A stretch of DNA of 64,000 bases from Bidens hawaiensis (Eukaryota; Streptophyta; Magnoliopsida; Asterales; Asteraceae): assembly GCA_021521415.1 (NCBI GenBank), contig JAIQDT010000233.1:1488001-1552000 (forward strand). The letters are read 5' to 3'. This document shows, piece by piece, positions 12,895 through 23,278 of the stretch; the stretch's first letter is position 1, and the number at the start of each line of letters is the position of its first letter. Made by a program: the position numbers and the translations under genes. The notes below the pieces were generated by a model. That model did no database searches and was not told the origin of the DNA. It was given only the letters and a program-made list of their open reading frames with translations.

Positions 12895-13405
12895 TGTTTG
12901 AACTTTGTTAATCTAACACAAATCTCAGATCTGATATATAATTAACCTAATGAGGATCTAGTTCATAATTACTCTTGATTGTATGTTGTGTATATGATAT
13001 ATTAGTTGTATGTATGTGTATAATATTAATACTTAGATTGAAGCTTGAGAGTGAATCTGGGCAGGGGTTCAGTAATATAACTCAAATGCTTAAATTAAAC
13101 TATGGACTAAAGCCACTATAAATAGAAGATGGATCTAGTTCGTTACACATTCTGTAACGAACTAGTATCTACTTCGTTACATACACTTAAATATCAATAA
13201 CTTAACGAATCACCCCTGATTCGTTAAACACCCTTAACGAATCAAGAGGGATAATAACATAGATCTAGTTCGCTAAACATCCTTAGCGAACTAGACTATA
13301 CTATAACGAACTACATAAATATGTTTAATAATTAATACATTAATTAAACGACAAATACATTAATGATAAATACAAAGACTCGAGACGCAAAACCGTGTAT
13401 TAACA
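12895..13405 (-). mobile_element. Copia LTR (C1), 511 bp, shared between PBS and PPT
   Basis: On the minus strand it begins TGTTAATACACGG and ends GTTCAAACA, giving TGTT/AACA termini. A purine tract (AGAAGAAG) lies just upstream and a PBS just downstream. An LTR with a PPT on one side and a PBS on the other is expected when two elements share one LTR in tandem. CTATTTATAG near 13115-13125 could be its TATA box. No second copy of this LTR is visible in the window, so the ends are inferred. Confidence 0.6.
13135..13295. repeat. Three perfect hairpins in the copia LTR U3
   Basis: Hairpin 1: arms 13135-13147 (CTAGTTCGTTACA) and 13153-13165, 5-base loop. Hairpin 2: arms 13202-13212 (TTAACGAATCA) and 13217-13227, loop CCCC. 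Hairpin 3: arms 13264-13276 (TCTAGTTCGCTAA) and 13283-13295, 6-base loop. All arms pair perfectly and share the core TTCGYTA/TARCGAA. They lie upstream of the candidate TATA box on the minus strand, in U3. Confidence 0.85.
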
Positions 13406-13413
13406 CTTCTTCT
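13406..13413 (-). other. Candidate polypurine tract of C1
   Basis: The minus strand reads AGAAGAAG directly against the LTR start TGTTAA. Short, but in the correct place for plus-strand priming of C1. Confidence 0.45.
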
Positions 13414-13423
13414 ATTATCACAT

Positions 13424-13945
13424 TCAGTTTTCAGACTGAAAATCATCAATCTCTTTCTCCAGTTGTTCCATCTCTTCATCATGCTCTACCCTCTTGGAGC
13501 TTGCTTGATCAGCTTCGCGTTCTTTGAGTACTAGCTCCTCAGTAGCATCATCATCATCAAGTGTCACATCAGTTTGTACTTCTATTGCAGTTAATACATC
13601 TGTCAGCACATCAGTTTGAATGTCAGTGGCAACATCAATAGTAGCCATAATTTCATTAATGTTCATCTTTTCAACTCCATCTTCTGTCTCTTTTTCTCCT
13701 CTTACCTCATCATCATCTCTATTCACAACATTCAGCACCTCATTATTAACATCATAATTCTGCTCATCTCCCTCTGACTCATCAGCCTCGTACTCATCCT
13801 CCTGTATTGATCTTGGACCACTGTCCTCATCATCACTTTCATCATATGCATTAAATAAACAAGTCAAACCATCAACATCAGTTGACTTTACAGTTGCATC
13901 TCCAATCACATCAACATCAACATTAACAACAACATCAGTTGACAT
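13424..13945 (-). CDS. Acidic C-terminal part of the C1 downstream ORF
   Basis: A 173-residue open frame (MSTDVVVNVDVDVIG... to ...IDDFQSEN) with no recognised domain. It is rich in Asp and Glu (ESDDEDSG, DEYEADESEGDE), has TDV repeats in the middle and a charged, possibly coiled-coil end (EEMEQLEKEIDDF). Its stop lies 18 bases before the LTR, so it is the 3'-terminal coding segment of C1. The Met at 13945 may be internal, since similar low-complexity coding DNA continues upstream. It probably belonged to the same protein as the segments at 13946-15268 and 27873-28166. Confidence 0.5.
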   Translation of the reverse strand: MSTDVVVNVDVDVIGDATVKSTDVDGLTCLFNAYDESDDEDSGPRSIQEDEYEADESEGDEQNYDVNNEVLNVVNRDDDEVRGEKETEDGVEKMNINEIMATIDVATDIQTDVLTDVLTAIEVQTDVTLDDDDATEELVLKEREADQASSKRVEHDEEMEQLEKEIDDFQSEN

Positions 13946-14394
13946 AATGATATTCTCCCCCTGTTTTGGGGCAGCTGAGGTCTTCTCAACCTCCTGCTCC
14001 GAGGCTTGAATTCGGGATTGTGCTTAGGCCAACTGTGCTTGTTGCTTCACATTCTCTTTTCTCAATTCTTCATTCTCATTTCTCAACTTTACAGCCTTAA
14101 TAAATAAATCAAAATTTCTTTGTTAAAGATTGGAAATATGGGAAGGTGTAGTGGGTGGTGAAATGTGAAATGGTCTGGTAGAGGATTTGAGGTTTGGGTC
14201 TGGGGTAAAGGGATTGGGTATTGGGAGGAACTAGGTCTTCGATTATGTTTTCACTTGTGGCAGGTAAAGGGTTAAGGGTTGTAAATGTATATGTTCTGGA
14301 TTGAACAATTCTGGATGATCTTTGAAAGATTTGTTCTAAGGTTTGGTCTTATGTGGGAATGGTTTCTGGAATGTATGGTTCATTGTCATGGGTT

Positions 14395-14485
14395 TGAGTT
14401 GTGGTTTGAGGTGGGGTTTGGGTTTTGGTTTTGGTTTGAGGTGGGGTTTGGTGTGTGGTTTGAGGTGGGGTTTGGGGTGTTTGCT
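14395..14485 (+). repeat. G-rich low-complexity block
   Basis: Runs such as GAGGTGGGGTTTGGG alternate with TTTGG on the plus strand. The minus strand encodes a degenerate Pro-Lys-Pro-His repeat of the C1 downstream ORF. Many GG/GGGG runs with short T loops could form a two-tetrad G-quadruplex. Confidence 0.5.
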
Positions 14486-15263
14486 CAGTTTGTGATGGTT
14501 GATAGGGTGGTGTTTGTGTTGGAGTACCAAGTGGTGTGGATGGTGGTGTTGGTATACTTTGAAACTACCCCTGAGGGTGTACATTGTCATTAAAATTTTC
14601 ATCACCTCCTTTTGCATTGCCAACATCATCATCAGCACCATCATTATCATCCTCATCATTATCACCATCTGAATTATCATTCCCATCATTATCACCCATC
14701 ATCTGAGGCATCATCTCTTTCATCCTCAACATGTTCTTCTTCAGCCAAAATCTCATGTAAATGAGGAATTTGAATATTATCAACAATCAACCATGGAAAG
14801 TCTTCATACACTTCATTAGGATTGAATCCACTTGTACTAGCCAGATTCTCAATTCTTTTGAATGTATCAGGGTTCTACAAGACATGTGTTGTTCCAACTG
14901 TAGGTAATCCCTCCAACTTCTGGTTAAATATAATCTGTAGGAACCTAGGATAAGCCAAAAACTTCTTCTTGTTTGTCTTCTTCATATTGTGAACCATTCC
15001 TTCAATATCATTTCGGAGAAATTGAATAGTTGAGTAAACAGCACAGCAACAATAGCATTGGCAAGATCCCTACTCATAAGGGTCCATGACCCCTTTATTG
15101 GAGCAAACCCATGAATTATGTGATGGATTAGAAATCTGTAAATATTAGAGAACATTCCCTTCTGAAATTGCCCATCATGTATATTCCCCTGATAGCCCAT
15201 AGCTTTAACAAAAATCTTCAGTAGTTGTTTTGTTTTAAGGTGAATTGGGTTGGGGTTGGCATC

Positions 15264-15268
15264 ATTCA
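15264..15268. other. Target site duplication of A1, left copy (ATTCA)
   Basis: The five bases ATTCA directly precede the TG of the left LTR and are repeated directly after the right LTR at 27873-27877. Confidence 0.9.
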
Positions 15269-15641
15269 TGTAACACCCCGTAACCGCAGCGGAAACGTAC
15301 ACGGGATGCAACAGACACATCTGATATCAACAACATTGCTTATAAAGAAAATACCACTACATTAATTTATAACATATTACATTGTTGCGAGTTTCGTTAC
15401 TGTCTAGGTGTTACACACATATTTTACCGATAAGACATTAATATATTCATTACAAAATATAGAGCAGCAAGCTTCCAACAGGTAGCACAGATAGTTAAGC
15501 ACATATCAATCATTCCAACTTGGGCATACCTAGAAAACATGTAAAGAAAACGGGTCAACTACGAATAGTTGGTGAATTTCACTAATTTAAATAAACACTG
15601 ACAGATCATTTTAATAACCATTTATTAGTAATGAAATTATG

Positions 15642-15912
15642 CTGGGAACTATGTTACCCCAGAACAATAATAACCTCTGGGAACTATGTTACCCCAGAAC
15701 AATAATAACCTCTGGGAACTATGTTACCCCAGAACAATAATAACCCCTGGGAACTATGTTACCCCAGAACAATAATAACCCCTGGGAACTATGTTAACCC
15801 AGAACAATAATAACCTCTGGGAACTATGTTACCCCAGAACAATAATAACCCCTGGGAACTATGTTACCCCAGAACAATAATAACCCCTGGGAACTATGTT
15901 ACCCCAGAACAA
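15642..15912. repeat. 35-bp minisatellite in the A1 3' LTR (8 copies)
   Basis: Copies start at 15642, 15677, 15712, 15747, 15782, 15817, 15852 and 15887, each beginning CTGGGAACTATGTTACCCC; the last is incomplete. CTGGG...CCCCAG makes each unit an imperfect palindrome. Two related single motifs (CTGGGGACATTGTTAACCC and CCGGGGACAATGTTAACCC) lie at about 16194 and 16231. Confidence 0.95.
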
Positions 15913-17035
15913 TTCCACACGATAAACAATTTATATATTCTATGCATCAAACCATGTATATATAAATATACAAGTGTTTCCATACGATCGGTATGTACTT
16001 AAATATTTTAACAAAGACATGTTTTCCGCCCCGGGAAAATATTTAAAACAGTTCAGTAAAAGGGGCTCGTGAAAACTCACCTTTTGGTGAGTCGGTGGGT
16101 AATACAATGAACAGCTACGTGCCTGGATCTGTAATATAATATCTAGTCGTTACTATATAATTCCCATAAATTAAATCCGTGTTAATCGGCACATCTGGGG
16201 ACATTGTTAACCCAGTACTGTACTCGATCCGGGGACAATGTTAACCCCGTGACACTCCTAAGGACTCAGATTGTGCCATTACTTAGAGTCGGACGGTCAA
16301 AATTATCATTTTTATGTTTTCCTTGATTTGCGTGCCTAGCACGGTCATCCGTTTTTAGTTTCAAAAATGAGTTTATTCACACTTAACCCAAAAATGGTGT
16401 TTGACTGTTATTTTAGTTAAAGTGATGAAATTAGAGCTCGGTTTGGACACCCCGTTTGGCCGCGGGGCCCGTTTCCGTCATTTAGGTGCCGGAAACAGTA
16501 AAATCGGGTAAAATTACCCAAATCATCCGAATTATTTTCGGATGATTTATTTTTACTTAATTTACTTAGTTTTATGGAAATGGTCCATTTTTAAGGTTTT
16601 CATATACCAGTCAGCTAGCTTATGCGAGTTTTGCCGGTTTACACGTTTTAAGCTTTAAAAATTTGTTTTTATGTTCTTTTTAGCACAAATAATTACCCGT
16701 TTAGTCTCGGGTCTGGAAATTTTGCACAAAACTTATTTTGACAGTAAGAAATTTTATAAAAATTTTCCAGATTTATTTTCTTATATTTACATTTATTTAT
16801 CTATTTTTAACCTTAATAAAACACTAAATATGTCAAAAATACCAAAAGACTTTAGAAAAATCCCAAATTTTTCTGGGATGATCCTTGCCATTCTCATGAC
16901 TCCCTGGAATTTTTCCAGAACCCAAAACTCATATTTCAAGCCATTTTCACAAAAACCGAGCTAGAAAGCCCTAAAACTCGTTTTACCGAAAAGCCCCTTT
17001 AGACTTTTCCAACTGAGCTCAAATTTTGTGTGTGA

Positions 17036-17045
17036 CTTTTATATG
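17036..17045 (-). promoter_or_regulatory. Candidate TATA box, A1 3' LTR
   Basis: The minus strand reads CATATAAAAG. In a 3' LTR it would drive transcription into flanking C1 DNA. Consensus match only. Confidence 0.35.
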
Positions 17046-18534
17046 TTATAAAAAGCTTATCCTTAATTTTTCAGAATATTTCATCAAGTTTAGCTATTTT
17101 TCACCATTTTTGGCCAAAACCGAGCATTAAATTCACCAAATATTCATCTTTTATCCAAAAATTACCAAAATTTCACAGATCTCATATTTTCATTTGTAGA
17201 TCATCTCTGTGAAATTTTGTGACCCGACTCTAAGTACACTACAATCTGTCCAAACTCACTAAATCACACGAAAACCGAACTATCTTGTGTTTTCTAGCGT
17301 TAGATCGCAAAGATCCGGGTTTCTAGCCTTTGCCAGCCACTAGATACAACACTTACAAGCACAATAACACTATACCAAGCAAGTTACACCAACAATCAAA
17401 CCATTTCTTTCATAGTGTCGGTTTTGATATAAAAACAAAGGTTTTAACCGTAAAAATCCGTTCTCGATTCTTTTTACTCATTTCTTGGACCAAGATCCCT
17501 TGTATAACTTGTATACATCTCTTGATCATGCAAGAGTTGGTTTCATCTCGGGTTTTCACCCGTCTTTCACATGGAAACTCATTTTTACAAGATTTCAACC
17601 GTAAAATTTCATTCTAAACTCTTTTAACTAATTACTTGGATCAAGATCCTTTGTATAACTTGTATACATCTCTTGATCACACGAGAATCGGTTTCATCTC
17701 GGGTTTTCACCCATTTTTCACATGAAACCTCCTTTTCTCAATATTGTAGAATTAGAAACAAGATTAAAGCCTTAAAACATGTGTTATACCTTCAAGTTTT
17801 TGGTAGAAATCAAAGAAACTTGGATGGATGTTGAAAGAGTTGAGAGATTTTGAGAGAATTGGTGTGAAAAAAAGAAAAATGTAATGTGTGAGTGTGTGTG
17901 TAGAGGGCCGGCCATATGGTGGTGTGGGGGGGGCCCACATCTCAAACCATGGCCACACATTTGGATTACACAATCCGGATAATGTTGTGGATAGTCTGGT
18001 TCAGTTCGTTTCTCGTTTAAACTCGTAATTCGGCTTAAAACGAGCCTAAAATGGTCGTTTTTCGGGTTAAAATAAAATTTACATAAAACTGATTTAAAAA
18101 CTTTAAAAACTCAAACCATGACATTAAATGACTTAAAACATTGTATTGTCGGTAAATGTGCATCTTTTTCGGTTTGATCGATCGTCTCTTGCTTGGTTTG
18201 ATGTGAAAGGTTTCGTTTATCGTACCGACGTACTAATAAATCGAAATCCTTTTTCTGTGCTATAATTCACTTATCCCGAAGCATTAATACTTCGAAAACA
18301 TCACTAAACATTATATGCTTCGTCTATAATGTAATTCCCGATTCGTTCGGGTTTCAATAATCGTTCATTGGTTAATTGTAATTCCAATACGATTCACTAT
18401 ATAATCGAGTATGATTCGTACTATGAATCATATATACTTGTATACACGTACTATAACTCATATAATCAATACTAAATGACACGTAAATAGTATATACCGG
18501 CTAGGGTATACCTGGATTTGCCGGAATCGTTACA

Positions 18535-18547
18535 TTCTCCCCCCGTT
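18535..18547 (-). other. Polypurine tract of A1
   Basis: The minus strand reads AACGGGGGGAGAA directly against the 3' LTR, in the place and form expected for plus-strand primer formation. Confidence 0.85.
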
Positions 18548-18551
18548 ATAA

Positions 18552-18571
18552 AAATTTCGTCCTCGAAATTT
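18552..18571. repeat. Hairpin upstream of the A1 PPT
   Basis: Arms AAATTTCG (18552-18559) and CGAAATTT (18564-18571) with loop TCCT, at the very end of the pol frame. The B1 element has the same kind of hairpin before its PPT, so it looks like a conserved 3' module of this clade. Confidence 0.75.
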
Positions 18572-19320
18572 TACACGTCAACTACTTCCTTTTGAGGAAA
18601 TAGGTGGGGGTATTTCTTCCGAAATTCATCCTTTCGTTCCCAAGTAAATTCTGGGCCTCGTTGCGAATTCCATCTAATTTTGACCAACGAGATCTTATTG
18701 TGTCTAAGTTGCTTGATCTTACCGTCCACTATTTCAATGGGCTCCTCTACGAAGTTGAGCTTATCATTTATTTGAACACCCTCTAAGGGTAACACCGATG
18801 TCTCATCCGCCAGACATCTTTTCAAATTTGACACATGAAACACGTTATGAACTGCACTTAGTTCCTCAGGCAGTTCTAATCGGTAAGCTACCGGACCGAT
18901 TTTTGCAGTGATGTCGAATGGTCCAATGTATCTGGGGGCTAACTTCCCCGCCTTGCCAAATCTGATCACTCCTTTCCATGGGGATACTTTCAAATATACT
19001 TTTTCACCCTTCTCAAATGACAACGGTTTTCGACGGGTATCGGCATAACTCTTCTGCCGGTCCCGCGCGGCTTTTAGGTTGTTCTTAATTTCAAGAATCT
19101 TGCTGGTCGTCTCCTGGACCAGATCCGATCTAATGACCTGCGGGTCACCCACTTCAGACCAGCAAAGTGGTGATCGGCACTTCCGCCCATACAATGCTTC
19201 ATAAGGTGCTGCCTTTATACTGCTGTGATAACTGTTATTATAGGAAAACTCAACGAGTGGGAGATGTTGATCCCAATTTCCCTTAAAGTCCAGTACACAA
19301 GCACGAAGCAAATCCTCCAA
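18571..19320 (-). pseudogene. A1 pol, C-terminal integrase and chromodomain-like tail
   Basis: This 249-residue piece continues the upstream pol frame after a TGA at 19345-19347. It starts near the integrase catalytic Glu region ([18 protein letters not shown]), runs through the C-terminal integrase domain ([39 protein letters not shown]) and ends in a chromodomain-like module ([27 protein letters not shown]). In chromoviruses this tail is thought to steer integration towards certain chromatin. The frame ends at 18571 within the hairpin next to the PPT. Sequence is intact here; only the upstream stop separates it from the rest of pol. Confidence 0.9.
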
Positions 19321-19344
19321 AGTTTGAATGGTCCTCTCAGACTG

Positions 19345-22326
19345 TCAATCGGTCTGAGGGTGGTAAGCCGTGCTTAGGTCAATACGTGTTCCCAATGCTT
19401 CTTGAACAGCTTGCCAAAGTTTGGAGGTGAAATGGCTATCCCTATCGGAGATGATCGAGATGGGGATGCCATGACGAGACACTATTTCATTTATATAAAT
19501 CTGCGCAAGTCTCTCAGTGTTAAAAGTATTCCTAATCGGAATAAAATGTGCCGATTTGGTTAATCGATCCACGATTACCCAAATCGCATCATGACCTCGG
19601 GGTGACTTGGGGAGATGAGTCACAAAATCCATTGTGATCTGCTCCCACTTCCATTCGGGAATTTCCGGCTGTTGTAGCATTCCCGAGGGTTTCTGGTGCT
19701 CCGCCTTAACTCTCGCACACGTCGTACACTTGCCGACGTATGTGGCTATATTCTTTTTCATACCTGGCCACCAGTAAAATTCTTTCACATCCTTGTACAT
19801 TTTATCTGATCCCGGATGTATGGAATATTTCGATTTATGCGCTTCATCCATGATCAAATCACGAAGGTCATGGAGGGTCGGGATCCAAATCCGATTTTTG
19901 AAATAGAGAATTTCGTCCACACGCTGTTCGAAATTCTTCTCATTCCCGTAAAGTCCTTCTTTATCCAATTGGTCCTCTTTCAACGCCTCGCGTTGAGCGA
20001 CTCGAATCAAATCCGAAAGGCTCGATTGGACTATCATTCCCAACGCTCGCACGCGTAGTGGCTTAACTCGATCTTTCCTACTCAAGGCATCGGCTACAAC
20101 GTCAGCCTTGCCGGGGTGATATCGGATGTCACAATCATAGTCACTTAGTAACTCGACCCACCTTCGTTGTCTCATATTCAGTTCTTTCTGATCGAATATG
20201 TGTTGCAAACTTTTATGATCAGTGAAGATGGTGCACTTTGTACCGTAGAGATAGTGTCTCCAGATTTTAAGTGCAAAGATGACTGCTCCCAGTTCCAAGT
20301 CATGAGTAGTGTAGTTTTTCTCATGAACTTTTAACTGTCGAGACGCATAGGCTATGACCTTTTTATTTTGCATCAACACGCATCCTAACCCTTTACGGGA
20401 TGCGTCACAATATACAACAAATCCATCGTCTCCGTCGGGGAGACTTAAGATTGGCGCTTGGCACAATCTTTGCTTTAGCGTTTGAATCGCCGATTCCTGC
20501 TCTTCACCCCAATCATACCTTCGATCCTTTTGGGTCAGCAGGGTTAAAGGTTGGGCAATGCTGGAAAAATTCTCAATAAATCGACGATAGTACCCAGCTA
20601 AGCCTAAGAATTGGCGGATTTCCTTTGGAGATTTAGGTGCTTGCCAATTCTTAATTGCTTCAATCTTACTTGGATCGACGTGTATTCCTTGATGATTTAT
20701 AATGTGACCAAGGAATTGCACTTCTTGTAACCAGAAGTTACATTTGGAGAATTTTGCATACAACTTCTCCTGATCCAAAAGTTCCAAAATTAACCTCAAA
20801 TGTCGTTCGTGTTCCTCTTTACTCTTCGAGTATATCAAAATATCGTCAATAAACACGATGACGAATTTGTCAAGATAGGGTTTACAGACTCGGTTCATGA
20901 GATCCATGAACACCGCTGGCGCATTTGTTAGTCCAAAAGGCATAACTAAAAATTCGTAGTGGCCGTAGCGAGTCCGAAACGCGGTTTTTGGGATATCCTC
21001 CTCCTGAATTTTAACTTGGTGGTATCCCGATCTAAGATCAATCTTTGAGAAATAGCTCGCACCTTGTAGTTGGTCGAACAAATCATCGATTCGGGGAAGA
21101 GGATACCTATTTTTGATGGTTAATTTGTTCAATTCCCTGTAGTCAATGCACATTCGAAGGCTTCCGTCCTTCTTTTTCACAAATAGTACATGTGCACCCC
21201 ACGGGGAATAGCTGGGACGAATAAATCCCTTATCCAACAATTCCTGCAACTGGTTGGATAATTCTTGCATCTCGGACGGTGCAAGTCTGTAAGGGGCCTT
21301 AGCAACAGGGCCAGCTTGTGGTAACAGATCGATTCTGAATTCGACCTGTCGGGTTGGCGGTAATCCAGGAAGTTCCTCTGGAAAAACTTGTGGAAATTCG
21401 CGTACCACGGGAATATCGTCCACCCGTTTTTCCTCAGAATCAGCGGCCGTCAGGCTCGCTAGATACGCCACACATCCCTGACGTATATATTTCAACACCT
21501 TGAGGTGGGATATAAATGGTATCATGGTGCCGGATTTTTCTCCCTGCACTAATACCTCCTCGTCATCCGACACCCGGATCTTGACGGTTTTCTTTTCACA
21601 GTTTATTTCTACCCTGTTACGTGCCAACCAATCCATTCCCACTATTACGTCAAAACTACCCAATTCTACCGGTAACAAGTCAATTAGGAAGGATTGTTCG
21701 CTCAGAATAAAAGGGCAATTCCGAACTATCCGATTAACTATCATGGTTTTACCGTTAGCGACTTCTACGGTGTAAGGTTCTATGGTTTCACCAATAGGAA
21801 GGTTTGCTATCGAAAGGAATCTAACGGAGACAAAACTTCTATCGGCGCCTGTATCAAATAATACAGAAGCGTAATGATCAGAGACGAGGAAGGTACCTGT
21901 CACTACGCTGGGGTCCTGGCACGCCTCGTTCGCTCCCATCACGAATGCTCGGCCTCGCGCCGGATTGGACGACGATGGCTGACCCGCGAGTTGTCTCCCG
22001 TTTCCTCCCTGGTTCAGTTTCGGGCAGTTCCTTTTGAAGTGATCCGTGCTGCCGCATTCGTAGCAAGCACGGCTAGTGGTTACCATCTGATTTCCTTGCG
22101 GGTTCTGCTGTCGGGCTGGTTGAGTTCTAAATGGTTGCGCACGAATAGGTTGCGGTTGACGGTTCAGGTTGTTCAGATTTGTCTTACAATTTGGTGCGTA
22201 GTGTCCAATCCTGCCACACCGATGGCACACCACCTCTTTGCACACGCCACTATGGTGGTAACCACATTTCCCGCACTTAGGAAACGTTCCCTTCTGCGGT
22301 TCTTGCCTTCCGCCTGAACTAGTCAT
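19345..22326 (-). pseudogene. A1 gag-pol middle: zinc knuckles, protease, RT, RNase H, integrase
   Basis: An open frame of 993 residues. Near residues 34-47 and 88-101 lie two CCHC knuckles ([28 protein letters not shown]). The aspartic protease active site DTGA is near 158. RT follows ([11 protein letters not shown]; catalytic FIDD in [12 protein letters not shown]), then RNase H ([25 protein letters not shown]), the integrase zinc finger ([13 protein letters not shown]) and the core ([28 protein letters not shown]). It is broken from the capsid part by TAG (22336-22338) and TGA (22354-22356), and from the integrase end by TGA (19345-19347), all in the same frame. In A2 the first two codons are Gln and Arg. 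Confidence 0.93.
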
Positions 22327-22353
22327 GGCATAACTCTAGGCAGCGGGCCTAGC

Positions 22354-23277
22354 TCATTTGCTTTGCTGCTTTTCCTGGATTCTATGATCATGCGTACCCC
22401 GTTTTCCCCCAGCGGATTCTCCTGTCATCTTTAGTGATCCGCTCCGCAAGAAATCATACGTGACAATGCCAGCTTGTGTCACTGCACTTTCATACGTCCG
22501 GTGTCCCCCCGCGTTGACTATACTCCTCACTACTGGAGTAAGTCCCCAAATATAACGTTCCACCCTCTTCGTCTCCGGGGTGACCAACCACGGTACTAAT
22601 CGTGACAGTTCATTAAACCGATTGGTATAACCCAAGTGGTCCGCCCCCTTCATCTCCAGATTCCACAACTCATTTTCCAATTTCTGCAATTCATTCTTTG
22701 GGCAGAAATGTTCCAACACAAGAGCCTTAAGCTCCGTCCAGGTCATGTGGTTTGTCGCCGCCTGACCTCGAGTCTGTACTATGGTGTTCCACCATGTCAA
22801 GGCATGGTCGGTGAATGTACAGGTGGCGTACTTAACGACACAATCCTCGGGACAGTTGCTAATATTCACCACTGATTCTATTTTCTCTATCCATTTAACT
22901 AACCCATTCGGTCCTTCAGACCCGCTAAACTCTAATGGCTTGCACAACATAAAATCCTTGATCGAACATCCCCTGGATGCACGAATTGGTTCAGTACGGT
23001 TTGTCTCTACCGTAGGTATAGGGCCATTGCTGTCAGTAACGACCACCCTAGGCGGTGCGTCATTACTCGGAATAGTGTTATCATTCCTTGGAGGATTAGC
23101 ATTTTGTTCCCCGTCATTATTTATGGGCGTTTGATTGCTCGGAGGGGTTGGATTGGTCGAGTTATTAATACTGGCGGCGATGCGCGATACTATATCCGGT
23201 ATCGCCTCCTCCAACTGTTGAGCAATCAAACGGCTCACATCTACTTCCGATATTTTCGTTGATCGTTTCGGTGCCAT
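22354..23277 (-). pseudogene. A1 gag capsid region
   Basis: Starts at the ATG at 23277 (MAPKRSTKISEVDVSRL), chosen because A2 has the same ATG and context; the frame upstream of it shows no conservation. A Ser/Pro/Asn-rich N-terminus is followed by a retrotransposon gag domain (FSGSEGPNGLVKWIEKIE, TFTDHALTWWNT, LEHFCPKNELQKLENELW, YTNRFNELSRLVPW). It forms the particle shell and packages RNA with the zinc knuckles downstream. It ends at an in-frame TGA where A2 reads Arg. The ATG lies one base after a candidate splice acceptor (AG at 23279-23280). Confidence 0.9.
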
Positions 23278-23278
23278 T

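Larger units (their letters stand above)
13946..15268 (-). pseudogene. Middle part of the C1 downstream ORF, frameshifted, split by A1
   Basis: Reading from 15268 leftward, the frame gives NDANPNPIHLKTKQLL, MGYQGNIHDGQFQKGMFS and IYRFLIHHIIHGF, continuing the protein that starts at 28166. Near 14990-15020 the frame breaks: one frame ends at KEWFTI*, while the conserved-looking continuation (MVHNMKKTNKKKFLAYPRF, IIFNQKLEGLP) is in another frame and later meets a TAG. Further left come an Asp-rich tract (14590-14700) and a Pro/Lys/His repeat tract (PHLKPQLKP type, 14390-14480). I recall this protein family from the 3' ORF of Asteraceae copia-type elements; its function is unknown to me. Confidence 0.6.
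15269..18534 (-). mobile_element. A1 3' LTR, 3266 bp
   Basis: On the plus strand it starts TGTAACACCCCG and ends ATCGTTACA. It holds a 35-bp minisatellite near its left end. Open frames inside it (16671-16964, 17330-17617, 17764-17973) recur at the matching place in the other LTR but carry no recognisable domain, so they are not called genes. Confidence 0.95.

Noticed and set aside
14285..14593. Plus-strand ORF rich in Trp, Phe and Val
   Set aside because: Opposite strand of the low-complexity Pro/His/Lys coding repeat of C1.
15642..15912. CRISPR-like direct repeats
   Set aside because: Head-to-tail 35-bp units with no variable spacers, in a plant LTR: a minisatellite.
16671..16964. 97-residue ORF in the A1 LTR, repeated at 26012-26305
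   Set aside because: Present in both LTRs only because LTRs are duplicates; it runs opposite to the element, is AT-biased and shows no domain.
17330..17617. 95-residue ORF in the LTR, repeated at 26671-26958
   Set aside because: LTR-internal, antisense to the element, no domain; the same reasoning as for the other LTR ORFs.
21874..22317. 147-residue plus-strand ORF
   Set aside because: Antisense shadow of the zinc-knuckle and protease region of A1 gag-pol.
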